DNA of 36,431 bases from Bryobacteraceae bacterium CoA2 C42 (GCA_019931245.1 JAINDL010000132.1:1-36431), one strand, 5' to 3'; counted from the stretch's first letter, positions 15,471 to 23,780 are shown. Translations and numbers: made by a program. The notes: generated by a model from the sequence alone, not told the origin.

Positions 15471-16474
15471 AAGAGCTCCCGCACCACGTCGACGGCGATT
15501 TCGGCGCAGAGCTGATGATTGTCGGCCGCGAGCCAGAACCAGCAGGCGCGGCTGTCGTTGTGATCCACCTCGATGGCGCCGGCGGCGTAGCCGGATTGGC
15601 CGGCCATGTTGACGTTGTTGGGCGGGTCGAGTTCGTCGGTGCGGAGGTCGAGCCCCTCCTGCCTCAGATGGTCGAGCAGCGAACTGATCCTGACGCCGTT
15701 GGCGAACTCGACCCAGAGCGAGACGGCGTAGCCATGAAAGACCGGGGCCTGCACGAGGCGGAGCGAGGGCATGGGGATAACGCCGTCGATGGCGAGCAGC
15801 GAGGCGAGGTCGCGTTCGATGCGTTTTTCGCGGCCGGCCCAGCCGATGGTGGACTCTTCGGCGGGGCGGGCGATGAGATTGAAGGCGAGCTGTTCGCCGA
15901 AGACCTCTTTGGGCAGGGGCTTGAAGGTGAACAGGCCGATGGCCTGGCGCTGCAGTTCGTTGATGGCGCGGAGGCCGCTCATGCTGGCCGGTTCGAAGAT
16001 GGTGGCGACGGCGCGGCGGACCGGCTGGCTTTGGTGGAGATGGGTGAGGAAGTGGGCCAGCAGGTAGGCGGCCGGGTGGGGGATGGAGTGGACGACCGGC
16101 CCTTCCGGTGGCTTCGATTCGAAAAACGGGGCGCGGACGCGGGCTTCGGGTTGGGTGGCGAGTTCGCCGGTGAGGTCGACGACGGCGGCGCGGCCCTGAT
16201 GCTGCTGCACCAGGGCGAAGGCGGCGCGGGCCTCTTCGGCGCCGCCACTGAGGACGATGACGCGGGCCGCGGCGATCTGATCGCCGTCGAGGGCAGGAAT
16301 GACGGCGGGTTCGTCGTCTTCGTCGGCCGAGGGCGGGGCGATCCTGGCGCTGACGCCTTCGCCGGCGGCGGCCGGGGTGAGGTGCGCCTTCAATCCGGCG
16401 TCTTCAAAGCGGGCCTGGAAGTCTTTGCCGACCAGGGATTCGCCGCCGAGCAGAACGACAAGAGGTTTAGCCAA
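15467..16474 (-). CDS. Aspartate-semialdehyde dehydrogenase-like protein lacking catalytic residues (USG-1-like)
   Basis: The 335-aa protein has the two-domain layout of Asd: an N-terminal nucleotide-binding start (VVLLGGESLVGKDF), the dimerisation-domain region with ATIFEPASMSGLRAINELQRQ in place of the Asd STYQAVSGAG segment, and the late VQAPVFHGYAVSLWVEF in place of RVPVxxGHS. The essential Cys of the Asd PNCST motif corresponds to Ala135 here (IPHPAAY), and the catalytic His of GHS corresponds to Tyr249 (HGYAV). Both catalytic residues are therefore absent, and Asd activity is not expected. The USG-1 proteins of proteobacteria are Asd paralogues of this kind, without known function. The gene overlaps pssA by 8 bp and lptE by 4 bp, so it is made together with envelope-lipid proteins. 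A structural or regulatory role is possible but unproven. Confidence 0.8.
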   Translation of the reverse strand: MAKPLVVLLGGESLVGKDFQARFEDAGLKAHLTPAAAGEGVSARIAPPSADEDDEPAVIPALDGDQIAAARVIVLSGGAEEARAAFALVQQHQGRAAVVDLTGELATQPEARVRAPFFESKPPEGPVVHSIPHPAAYLLAHFLTHLHQSQPVRRAVATIFEPASMSGLRAINELQRQAIGLFTFKPLPKEVFGEQLAFNLIARPAEESTIGWAGREKRIERDLASLLAIDGVIPMPSLRLVQAPVFHGYAVSLWVEFANGVRISSLLDHLRQEGLDLRTDELDPPNNVNMAGQSGYAAGAIEVDHNDSRACWFWLAADNHQLCAEIAVDVVRELL

Positions 16475-17369
16475 TCTGATGCTCCGGGGCGGGGGTGGCC
16501 GCTTGTGGTTTGCGCTGCAGCAGGCCGCCGAGGCGGACTACGATGCCGCTGCCGGTGTAGGCGACGCCCATGGCGAGCAGGACGTGCTGCGAGAAATTAA
16601 AGATGAGGAAGATCATGGCCCCGAGCGTGATGACGCTGCGGAACGAGCGCGGGCTGAGCAGGTTGAAGTCTTTGAAGCTGCGGTAGCGCCAGGTGCTGAC
16701 CATGAGGAAGGCGAGGAGGCCGATGAGCGCGATCCAGGCGATGGCGGCGGCCCAGTGGCGCAGCGGATAGGAGTTGGCGGCGTAGACAACGGCGGCGAGC
16801 ATGCCGGCCGCGGCGGGGATGGGCAGTCCGACGAAGTACTTCCGGTCGGGGCGGCCGGGGTTTTTGGGGACGGGATTGACCTGCACGTTGAAGCGGGCGA
16901 GGCGGGAGGCGCCGCAGAGGAGGTAGACGAAGATGACGAAGTAGCCGGCGCGTTCGAGCGGTACGCGCAGGCCGGTATCGGGCAGCAGGGACCAGTCGAC
17001 GAACTGCAGGCCCCAGGTGAAGGCCAGGATGCCCGGCGCGAGGCCGAAGGAGATGACATCGGCCAGCGAGTCGAGTTCGCGGCCGAAGTCGCTGACGGTG
17101 TTCGTTACGCGGGCGATGCGGCCATCGAGGCCGTCGACAAAGACGGAGATGCCGAGCATGATGGCTGCGAGTTCAAAGTGGTCGCGCGCCGCTTCGCCCG
17201 CGCCGAGGGCGTGGTCCATGGCGCCGCGGAAGCACTCGACGATGGCGAGAAAGCCCAGCAGCAGGTTGCCTGCGGTGAACATCGTGGGCAGGGCATAGGC
17301 GGCGCGGCGGGGCCGGCGGTCCGGGGAGTTCGGGTCAAGCAAACGCTCGGAGAGATTCAGCCGTGGCAT
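16467..17369 (-). CDS. pssA: CDP-diacylglycerol-serine O-phosphatidyltransferase
   Basis: The 300-aa integral membrane enzyme makes phosphatidylserine from CDP-diacylglycerol and serine. The CDP-alcohol phosphotransferase signature DG-x2-AR-x8-G-x3-D-x3-D is intact in VDGLDGRIARVTNTVSDFG and the following RELDSLADV. Several hydrophobic segments follow (YFVIFVYLLCGASRLARFNV, and others to about residue 270). The frame is open to 17438, but ATG 17372/17369 is preferred: AAAAGG lies just before it, and it overlaps the psd stop. With psd upstream this forms the two-step route to phosphatidylethanolamine. Confidence 0.92.
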   Translation of the reverse strand: MPRLNLSERLLDPNSPDRRPRRAAYALPTMFTAGNLLLGFLAIVECFRGAMDHALGAGEAARDHFELAAIMLGISVFVDGLDGRIARVTNTVSDFGRELDSLADVISFGLAPGILAFTWGLQFVDWSLLPDTGLRVPLERAGYFVIFVYLLCGASRLARFNVQVNPVPKNPGRPDRKYFVGLPIPAAAGMLAAVVYAANSYPLRHWAAAIAWIALIGLLAFLMVSTWRYRSFKDFNLLSPRSFRSVITLGAMIFLIFNFSQHVLLAMGVAYTGSGIVVRLGGLLQRKPQAATPAPEHQIG

Positions 17370-17968
17370 CATTTCCTTTTCGCGATGACGGAGGAGGCGG
17401 CCGAGACGCGGTCTCCCACCTTGACGGTCAGCTCCCATTCGGGTCCGAGCCAGACATCGACCCGGGAGCCGAACTTAATGTAGCCCATACGCTCGCCGGC
17501 GGCGAGTACATCGCCGGGCTTTTTGTAGCAGATGATGCGGCGGGCGATGAGGCCGGCGATCTGGCTGAAGGCGATGCGGACGCCGTCGGTGGCTTCGACG
17601 ACCATGGTGTTCATTTCGTTGTCGGTGGAGGCTTCGTCCTTGCTGGCGACCAGGAACTTGCCGGTTTGGTATTTGACGTCGACGACCCTGCCGGCGATGG
17701 GGGTGCGGTTGACGTGGACGTCGAAGACATTGAGGAAGATGCTGAGGCGGGTTTTGCCGTCGATCTGTTTGATCAGGGTTACCTTGCCATCGGCCGGGGA
17801 GACGGCGACCGGCCCGGGGGGCACCTCGCGCTCCGGGTCGCGGAAGAACCACAGGCAGAACATCGCCAGGATGACGAAGGGGATCGCCAGCCAGGGGCGG
17901 GTGAGGTAACCGGCCAGCGCTCCGCCGGCGAGCAGACCGAGCGCGTAGTAAATTCCGTCAATGACCAT
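17369..17968 (-). CDS. psd: Phosphatidylserine decarboxylase, short (archaeal-type) form
   Basis: This 199-aa proenzyme converts phosphatidylserine to phosphatidylethanolamine. Two hydrophobic helices (about residues 5-22 and 25-42) anchor it in the membrane. Family segments are FFRDPEREVPPGPVAVSPADG, FLNVFDVHVNRTPIAG and the processing site IKFGSRVDVW, where cleavage between Gly167 and Ser168 yields the pyruvoyl cofactor. The length fits the short form rather than the longer E. coli type. The frame is open far upstream, but ATG 17968 starts the first helix and lies 33 bp from the divergent peptidase gene. It is the first gene of the five-gene minus-strand unit. Confidence 0.93.
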   Translation of the reverse strand: MVIDGIYYALGLLAGGALAGYLTRPWLAIPFVILAMFCLWFFRDPEREVPPGPVAVSPADGKVTLIKQIDGKTRLSIFLNVFDVHVNRTPIAGRVVDVKYQTGKFLVASKDEASTDNEMNTMVVEATDGVRIAFSQIAGLIARRIICYKKPGDVLAAGERMGYIKFGSRVDVWLGPEWELTVKVGDRVSAASSVIAKRK

Positions 17969-17976
17969 AGTGTCTA

Positions 17977-17995
17977 ATCTGCTATTTTCGCAGAT
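17977..17995. promoter_or_regulatory. Inverted repeat between divergent psd and M28 peptidase genes
   Basis: ATCTGC (17977-17982) and GCAGAT (17990-17995) form a perfect 6-bp inverted repeat with a 7-bp A/T-rich centre, in a divergent gap of only 33 bp. It could be an operator or a small hairpin in the peptidase leader. No convincing -10/-35 pair was found for either direction, so the promoters may lie within the opposing coding regions. Confidence 0.35.
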
Positions 17996-18001
17996 ATCGC
18001 C

Positions 18002-19342
18002 ATGCGTCTTCTTCTCGCTGTTTGTCTCGCGCTGACGCTTCCCGCGCAGACGCCGCTCAAATCGCTGAATCCGAAAGTGGAGAAGATTGTCGCGGCGGTT
18101 TCGGCCGATCGGATTGCGTCCACGCTGCGGCGCCTCGAAGGCTTCGGCACGCGGAACATTTTCTCTTCGCAGGAGCATCCGACGCGCGGCGTCGGCGCGG
18201 CCTACCGGTGGATTGCCGAGGAGATGAAGAGCTACAGCCCGCGGCTGCAGGTCTCGCTCGACCCGCACGAGTTGAAGCAGGGCGGCCGCGTGTTCCGCGA
18301 CGTGAAGATCGTCAACGTGGTGGCCGTACTGCCGGGCACGACGCAGAAGGACCGGCACGTGATTGTTAGCGGCCACTACGATTCGCTGCATATTGTGCGG
18401 AAGAAGGTGGGGGAACTGGAGCAGATGGATCAGGAGGCGACCGTGGCGGCCGATGCGCCGGGCGTCTCCGATGACGGCTCCGGCACGGCGGCGGTGATGG
18501 AACTGGCCAGGGTGATGAGCCAGTTTGAGTTTGAAAAAACCATCGTGTTTGTCGCCTTCGCGGGGGAGGAGTACGGCCTGCTGGGGGCCAACGAGTACGC
18601 CAAACGGGCTCGGGAGCAGAAGATGGTCATCGACGCGGTGCTGAACAACGACATCATCGGCAACGACATGGCCGGCAACGGGAGAAGCGCCAACTCGGCC
18701 GTGCGCGTCTTCTCGGAAGACCCGATCGACTCGCCTTCGCGGACGCTGGCCCGGTACGTCAAAGAGATCGGCGAGCGCTATGTGCCTTCGATGACCGTCA
18801 ACACCGTCTTTCGCGCCGACCGCTTCGGCCGGGGTGGCGACCATACGCCCTTCGACCGGGCGGGCTACCCGGCCGTGCGATTCACGACGCCAAGCGAGTT
18901 TTACGCCAATCAGCACACGGGCTCGGATACCTTCGCCAACGCCTCGCCGGCTTACGCGGCGCGCGTGACGCGGGTGAACGGCGCCGTGGCGGCCGTGCTG
19001 GCCTGGGCGCCGCCGGCGCCGGACGTACTGACGAAGGCCCGGTCGGTGACGAGCGGCGATGAGGTCGACGGGCCGAACCTGAGCCGCGGTAAGAGCGGCT
19101 ACGATGCCTTTCTCAAGTGGAAAGAGGTGGGTGATGTTACGGACCTCGCCGGCTTCTCGATCGTGCGCCGGGATTCGACGGCGCCGTACTGGGAGAAGGA
19201 GCAGTTCGTCGGCCCCGGCAAGGAGTTCCGGCTTGTGGATGTGTCGGTGGACGACATTGTGCTGGGCGTGAAGGCGGTGGACCGGGAGGGGAACGAGAGC
19301 CCGGTGTCGGTTTACCGCATTGTGCCGCGCAGGCTACCCTAG
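18002..19342 (+). CDS. Secreted M28 family zinc aminopeptidase
   Basis: The 446-aa protein has a signal peptide (MRLLLAVCLALTLPAQ) and a M28-type di-zinc peptidase domain. Metal ligands are the His and Asp of SGHYDS and of DDGSG, the catalytic and ligand glutamates in FAGEEYGLLG, the Asp in NNDIIGND, and the last His in NQHTGSDT. Family members cleave N-terminal residues from peptides in the periplasm or outside the cell. The last 90 residues or so (GYDAFLKWKEV, GFSIVRRDST, LGVKAVDREGNESPVS) look like a fibronectin-III or similar beta-sandwich. It starts 33 bp from divergent psd. Confidence 0.92.
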   Translation: MRLLLAVCLALTLPAQTPLKSLNPKVEKIVAAVSADRIASTLRRLEGFGTRNIFSSQEHPTRGVGAAYRWIAEEMKSYSPRLQVSLDPHELKQGGRVFRDVKIVNVVAVLPGTTQKDRHVIVSGHYDSLHIVRKKVGELEQMDQEATVAADAPGVSDDGSGTAAVMELARVMSQFEFEKTIVFVAFAGEEYGLLGANEYAKRAREQKMVIDAVLNNDIIGNDMAGNGRSANSAVRVFSEDPIDSPSRTLARYVKEIGERYVPSMTVNTVFRADRFGRGGDHTPFDRAGYPAVRFTTPSEFYANQHTGSDTFANASPAYAARVTRVNGAVAAVLAWAPPAPDVLTKARSVTSGDEVDGPNLSRGKSGYDAFLKWKEVGDVTDLAGFSIVRRDSTAPYWEKEQFVGPGKEFRLVDVSVDDIVLGVKAVDREGNESPVSVYRIVPRRLP

Positions 19343-19349
19343 GCGTATT

Positions 19350-19901
19350 ATGCTTTCACGCCGGGATTTTGCGACCGTAGCGGCGGCGCTGTGGGCTGAG
19401 GCGGTAGCCTCGGCGCAGCACCAGCACCAACAGGCCGAATTGGCTCCGCAGGTGGCCGCCGCGGCGGCGCCTGTCTTCTTCACGGCGGCCGAACGCGCAG
19501 CGCTTGATCGATTAACGGCGCTGATCGTCCCGGCCGACGAGCGCAGCGGCGGGGCGGGGGCGGCCAATGTGACGCAGTACATTGAGACGGTAGTGTTCCA
19601 CGCGCAGAAGCCGCTGCAGACGGCCTGGCGCAACGGGCTGCGGCCATACCTCGGAGCGGCCGACCCGCTGGCGCTGCTGACGGAGGCGTCCCGGAACGAG
19701 TTCCGGCCGCGGACGGTGGCCGAGCGATTTTTTGTGCTGCTGAAGGACGCTTGCGTCGAAGGCTTTTACACGTCGCGGGAAGGCATAGTGAAAGAGCTGG
19801 GCTACAAGGGCTACACGTTCCTGCGGGAGTTTCCCGGGGCCGAGCCCGCTGAGTTGCGGCCCCCGGCCGGTTACCAGCCGCTGCTGCGGCAGAGGAGCTA
19901 A
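19350..19901 (+). CDS. Gluconate 2-dehydrogenase subunit 3 family protein (Tat-exported small subunit)
   Basis: The 183-aa protein begins MLSRRDFATVAAALWAEAVA, a Tat-type signal with Arg4-Arg5, then a region rich in Ala, Gln and His. Residues about 48-180 match the gluconate-2-dehydrogenase subunit 3 family (FFTAAERAALDRLTALIVPAD, FYTSREGIVKELGYKGY). Such proteins are the small partner of a GMC flavoprotein and may carry the signal-less large subunit across the membrane by Tat hitch-hiking. That fits the next gene, whose product has no signal peptide and starts 5 bp later. The start is ATG 19350, although the frame is open to 19320. Confidence 0.88.
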   Translation: MLSRRDFATVAAALWAEAVASAQHQHQQAELAPQVAAAAAPVFFTAAERAALDRLTALIVPADERSGGAGAANVTQYIETVVFHAQKPLQTAWRNGLRPYLGAADPLALLTEASRNEFRPRTVAERFFVLLKDACVEGFYTSREGIVKELGYKGYTFLREFPGAEPAELRPPAGYQPLLRQRS

Positions 19902-19906
19902 GGGCG

Positions 19907-21526
19907 ATGGCGAAGATCTACGACGTCTGCATCATCGGGTCCGGCGCGGCGGGCGGCATGACCGCGCATGTGTTGACACAGGCGGGCCTCGACGTGGCCA
20001 TGCTCGAAGCCGGACCGCGGCGCGATCCGGCCGAGTTGCCGGTGCACCGGGTGCGGCGCTGGAACCTGCCCAAGCGGGGCCTGCGGGGCGATTACTTTCA
20101 GGAGTACCTCGAAGAGACCAAGTTCCTGATCGATGACAAGAAAGAGCCCTACGGGTGGGCCGGCGAGGACTACTTTCAATTTGTCCGGGTGCGGGCCGTG
20201 GGCGGCAAGAGCCTGTTTTGGGCGGGGGTGACGCCGCGGCTGGGCGTCGAGGAGTTTCAGCCGCTCGATGATCATGACACGCGGTGGCCGATCACGTATG
20301 AGGAGATCGCCCCTTGGTACGACAAGGTGGAAGCCCTGATTGGCGTCTCGTCCTCCGGAAAGCCGCTGGGGGCGTTTCCGCTCAACAACGGGCTGCCGTC
20401 GCTGAGGCCCAAGGCGGCCGAGCTTGAGTTCGCCAAAGTGGCGGGCAAGCTGGGCAAGGGCCTGGAGATGATTCCGATCCCGAAGGCGATTCTGACGAAG
20501 GATCACAACGGGCGGCCGGCCTGCCATTACTGCGGGCCGTGCTGGGTGGGATGCGACAGCGGATCGAAGTTCGACTCGCTGCGGGTGTTTCTGAACGGCG
20601 CGGAGAAGACGGGCAAGCTGACGCTGCTGGCCGGGGCGCGGGTGCGTTCGATTGAACTCGACAAAGAAGGGCGGGCGAGCAAGGCGCATTATTACGACGT
20701 TGCGGCGAAGTCGTGGAAGGAGATTCAGGCCAAGCAGTTTGTGATGGCGGCCGGGTGCGTGGAATCGGCGCATATTCTGCTGAACTCGAAGATTGCGAAC
20801 TCCTCGGGGCTGGTCGGTCGGTATCTGTCCGAGCACATGTACGCGGCCATCAGCGGGCACCTGCCGCAGCTGACGGGGCGGCCCGTGACCAACGAAGACG
20901 GCAACGGCGCGCACAGCTTCATTCCGGACCTGACGAAGAACTGGCGGGGCAAGAAGTTTCTGCGCGGCTACCAGATCTTCCCGGGGGGCGGGACGGGCGA
21001 GACGACCTTCGTCGGCAAGTCGCTGCCGGGCTTCGGGCAGCAGTGGAAGAAGAGCATCCGGGACTACTACACGGCGGGCGCGTCGGTGCTGTTTCAGGGC
21101 GAGGTGCTGCCGTACCGCGATAACCGGATTGAGGTGGACGAGACGCTGCGGGACGACGCCGGCATTCCGGGCATCCGCTTCCATTTCCGCTATCGCGAAA
21201 ACGAGCAGGCGATGTTCACCGACATGATGGAGACGGGCGAGGAGCTACTCAAGGCGGCCGGGGCTGAGTATTTCCCGCCCAAGAACCCGAAGTGGATGCC
21301 CTACGGCCACTCGATCCATTACGTGGGGACGGCGCGGATGGGCAAGGATCCGAAGAGCTCGGTGACGGACCCGTATGGACAGTCGCACGATGTGCCGAAT
21401 CTGTTTGTCCACGACGCGGGGATTTTTGTGACGGCGGGCAATCAGAATCCGACGCTGACCATTCTGGCGCTGGCCATGCGGGGCAGCGAGCGGATTGTGG
21501 AGCGGTGGAAGCGGCGGGAGGTGTAG
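19907..21526 (+). CDS. GMC family oxidoreductase (FAD-dependent polyol/sugar dehydrogenase type)
   Basis: The 539-aa flavoprotein starts with the FAD-binding motif CIIGSGAAGGMTAHVLTQAG and contains VRAVGGKSLFWAGVTPR (GMC signature 1 region). The C-terminal active-site part reads GHSIHYVGTARMG, then TAGNQNPTLTILALAMR. Four cysteines are grouped at residues 206, 209, 212 and 216 (CHYCGPCWVGC); comparable clusters in bacterial FAD-glucose dehydrogenases bind an iron-sulfur centre. The substrate is unknown, probably a sugar or polyol. The preceding gene encodes the Tat-targeted small subunit. The cytochrome c subunit found in three-part complexes is absent here, so the electron acceptor is not known. 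Confidence 0.9.
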   Translation: MAKIYDVCIIGSGAAGGMTAHVLTQAGLDVAMLEAGPRRDPAELPVHRVRRWNLPKRGLRGDYFQEYLEETKFLIDDKKEPYGWAGEDYFQFVRVRAVGGKSLFWAGVTPRLGVEEFQPLDDHDTRWPITYEEIAPWYDKVEALIGVSSSGKPLGAFPLNNGLPSLRPKAAELEFAKVAGKLGKGLEMIPIPKAILTKDHNGRPACHYCGPCWVGCDSGSKFDSLRVFLNGAEKTGKLTLLAGARVRSIELDKEGRASKAHYYDVAAKSWKEIQAKQFVMAAGCVESAHILLNSKIANSSGLVGRYLSEHMYAAISGHLPQLTGRPVTNEDGNGAHSFIPDLTKNWRGKKFLRGYQIFPGGGTGETTFVGKSLPGFGQQWKKSIRDYYTAGASVLFQGEVLPYRDNRIEVDETLRDDAGIPGIRFHFRYRENEQAMFTDMMETGEELLKAAGAEYFPPKNPKWMPYGHSIHYVGTARMGKDPKSSVTDPYGQSHDVPNLFVHDAGIFVTAGNQNPTLTILALAMRGSERIVERWKRREV

Positions 21527-22323
21527 TGCGGAAGCTGCTCCCGACGGTCAAATACCTGCTCGAAGTGGAGGTGCACGTCTACGCGTTCTCGATTGCGGCG
21601 AACGTGCTGCTGTCGCTGTTTCCGTTCCTGCTGGTGTTGATCTGGTGCGCGCGGCTGGTGGGTTGGGCGGCGGCGGAGGAGTCGGTTTTCGTGGCGATGA
21701 GCGATCTGTTCGGACCGGAGGTGGAGCGGCAGATGCGGGCGGGCATTGGCTGGATTCCGAACCGGTTCGCCAGCTTCAGCTACACGTCGATTCTGCTGCT
21801 GCTGTTTACGGCGAACGGTATTTTTGAGCCGCTCGAAGTGGCGTTGAACCGGGCGTGGGGCATTACGGAGAACCGGAGCTACTTTAAGAACCAGTTGATC
21901 TCGATGGGGCTGATCTTCGGCTGCGGGTCGCTGGCGATTCTGTCGATTGCGCTTTCGGCGCTTAACCGGGAGTATTACGCGGCGGCGGGGCCGGTGGCGG
22001 GGTTTCTGGCGCCGGTTTACGGGAAGCTAGCGGCGGTGCCGGTGACGATGGCGAGCCTGTTTCTGGTGTACTGGGTGCTGCCGAACCGGAAGATCCCGGT
22101 GGAGAGCGTGGTGCCGACGGCGATCACGGTGGGCCTGGCGCTGGAGGCGCTGAAATACGCGCTGAAGTCCATCTGGCCGTGGTTTCTGCGGAAGTTGCAG
22201 GTGGAGTACGGGCCGTTCTACTGGGCGGTGATCATTGTGCTGGTGAGTTTTTTGGCGAGCATGATTGTGCTGGCGGGGGCGGAGTGGTCGGCCCGTTCGC
22301 GCAAAGACCCCAGTTGCATATAA
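21526..22323 (+). CDS. YihY/BrkB family inner-membrane protein
   Basis: The 265-aa protein has about six hydrophobic segments and the family pattern: an N-terminal helix with AFSIAANVLLSLFPFLLVLI, NGIFEPLEVALNRAWGI in the middle, and WVLPNRKIPVESVVPTAI towards the end. YihY proteins were once annotated as RNase BN, wrongly; their function is unclear, with transporter-like roles proposed. The start is GTG 21526, whose first base is the last base of the GMC stop, so it is translationally coupled to that gene. Its own last bases carry the -10 element of the following promoter. Confidence 0.87.
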   Translation: MRKLLPTVKYLLEVEVHVYAFSIAANVLLSLFPFLLVLIWCARLVGWAAAEESVFVAMSDLFGPEVERQMRAGIGWIPNRFASFSYTSILLLLFTANGIFEPLEVALNRAWGITENRSYFKNQLISMGLIFGCGSLAILSIALSALNREYYAAAGPVAGFLAPVYGKLAAVPVTMASLFLVYWVLPNRKIPVESVVPTAITVGLALEALKYALKSIWPWFLRKLQVEYGPFYWAVIIVLVSFLASMIVLAGAEWSARSRKDPSCI

Positions 22324-22324
22324 T
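22296..22324 (+). promoter_or_regulatory. Sigma70-type promoter of the Gfo/Idh/MocA gene
   Basis: A perfect TATAAT (22319-22324) is preceded at 17 bp by TTCGCG (22296-22301, 3/6 match). Transcription would start near 22331, about 19 bases before the ATG, leaving room for the GAGAGG ribosome-binding site. The promoter overlaps the end of the YihY gene. Confidence 0.6.
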
Positions 22325-22349
22325 GGTGGATTCGCTAGAGAGGTGATCC

Positions 22350-23768
22350 ATGGCAGACAGCAACGAAAAGACGAATGAGATTTCGCGCCGGGACGCGGTG
22401 AAGACAGCGGCCGCGGGCGCGGCGGTGGCGGCGGGGGTGATTTCCGGGGCGCCGTGGATTCAAAAGGTGAAAGCCGCGAACGACCAGATCCAGTTGGGCA
22501 TCATCGGCACCGGCGGCCGGGGCTACTACCACGTTACCCACCTCAACAAGCTCGACGGGGCGCGTCTGGTGGCCGCCTGCGACATCTACCAGCCGAACCT
22601 CGACAAGGCCGTCAACGGCTCGAAGGACAAGCCCAAGGGGTACAAGGATTACCGCGAGGTTCTGACCAACAAGAACGTCGACGCGGTGATCGTGGCGACG
22701 CCTCTCTACATGCACTTTCCGGTGACGCGCGATGCGCTGCTGGCCGGCAAGCACGTCTTCTGCGAAAAGTCGCTGGTGCATACCCCGGAAGAGGTGCACG
22801 CGCTACGGAAGATGGTCAACGAGCGGCCGAAGCAAGTGCTGCAGGTCGGCCTGCAGCGCCGTTACAGCCGCTTCTACCAGACGGCCAAGCAGATGGTGGA
22901 GAAAGGGCTGATCGGCGACGTGACCAACGTCTACGCGCAGTGGCACCGGAACCTGATCAACGTGCCGAGCGCGACCTGGACGATGAAAAAGAACGACCCG
23001 CGCGGCGAGGATGCCAACTGGCGGCTGCTGCGGAAGTACTCGGGCGGCCTGGTGGCCGAGTTGGGCTCGCATCAGATGGACATCGCCGACTGGATGTTCG
23101 GCTCGCACTTTGAGTTTGTCTCCGGCGTGGGCGGCATTGATTACTTCAAGGACGGCCGCGATGTGTTCGACTCCGTGCAGCTGATCTTCCGGTATCCGAA
23201 GGGCCAGCGGCTGATGGCGAGCTACATTTCGACCAACCAGCACTGCGCGCTGTTTGCCGGGCAGCGGGCGCAGTTCGGCGAGTGCATCATGGGCACGCAG
23301 GGCACGATTCATATCACGGTGGGTACGGACGATGAGCCGGCGCTCGGGATGTGGTACCGGGAGCCGGCCAAGAAGGTGCCGGATCCGGGTACGGCCAAAG
23401 CGGCCATCGCCAGCGCTTCGCTGGCTTCGACCGGCAAGGGTTCGCGGCCGCTGCCGATTCTGCTGAGCAAGGACGAGATCACCGAGCAGGACAGCTTCAT
23501 GTCGCGCGAGCTGAAGTACGCCAAGCGCTGGCTGTACGCCAAGGGCGTCATGGTGCCGGAAGAAGATCGCAATCCGGTGGACCAGCAGTTCATTGAGTTC
23601 TTCGAATGCTGCCGGACGCTGGCCAAGCCGAAGGCGGATCTGGAGATTGGCTTGAACGACTCCTCGGCGGTGATTCTGTCGAACCTGGCGATGGATGAGA
23701 ACCGGCGGGTCTATGCGAGCGAACTCGACAAGATGGGCGCGGGCGAAGCGCCGAAGAAGAAGGCCTGA
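22350..23768 (+). CDS. Tat-exported Gfo/Idh/MocA family oxidoreductase
   Basis: The 472-aa protein begins with a Tat signal: ISRRDAVKTAAAGAAVAAG with Arg13-Arg14, followed by GAPWIQKVKAA. Residues about 48-165 are the NAD(P)-binding Rossmann domain (LGIIGTGGRGYYHVTHL, VIVATPLYMHFPVTRDALL, and the catalytic-lysine motif CEKSL where most members have EKP). The C-terminal alpha/beta domain holds the substrate (GGLVAELGSHQMDIADW). Members exported this way act on sugars or sugar derivatives with a tightly bound nucleotide, and some are glycosidases; the substrate here is unknown. It has its own promoter and GAGAGG eight bases before the ATG. Confidence 0.92.
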   Translation: MADSNEKTNEISRRDAVKTAAAGAAVAAGVISGAPWIQKVKAANDQIQLGIIGTGGRGYYHVTHLNKLDGARLVAACDIYQPNLDKAVNGSKDKPKGYKDYREVLTNKNVDAVIVATPLYMHFPVTRDALLAGKHVFCEKSLVHTPEEVHALRKMVNERPKQVLQVGLQRRYSRFYQTAKQMVEKGLIGDVTNVYAQWHRNLINVPSATWTMKKNDPRGEDANWRLLRKYSGGLVAELGSHQMDIADWMFGSHFEFVSGVGGIDYFKDGRDVFDSVQLIFRYPKGQRLMASYISTNQHCALFAGQRAQFGECIMGTQGTIHITVGTDDEPALGMWYREPAKKVPDPGTAKAAIASASLASTGKGSRPLPILLSKDEITEQDSFMSRELKYAKRWLYAKGVMVPEEDRNPVDQQFIEFFECCRTLAKPKADLEIGLNDSSAVILSNLAMDENRRVYASELDKMGAGEAPKKKA

Positions 23769-23780
23769 CGGATGGCATCC

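Noticed and set aside
17969-18916. Extension of the psd frame upstream by more than 300 residues
   Set aside because: The extension lies opposite the M28 peptidase gene; the psd fold begins at the chosen ATG and has normal length from there.
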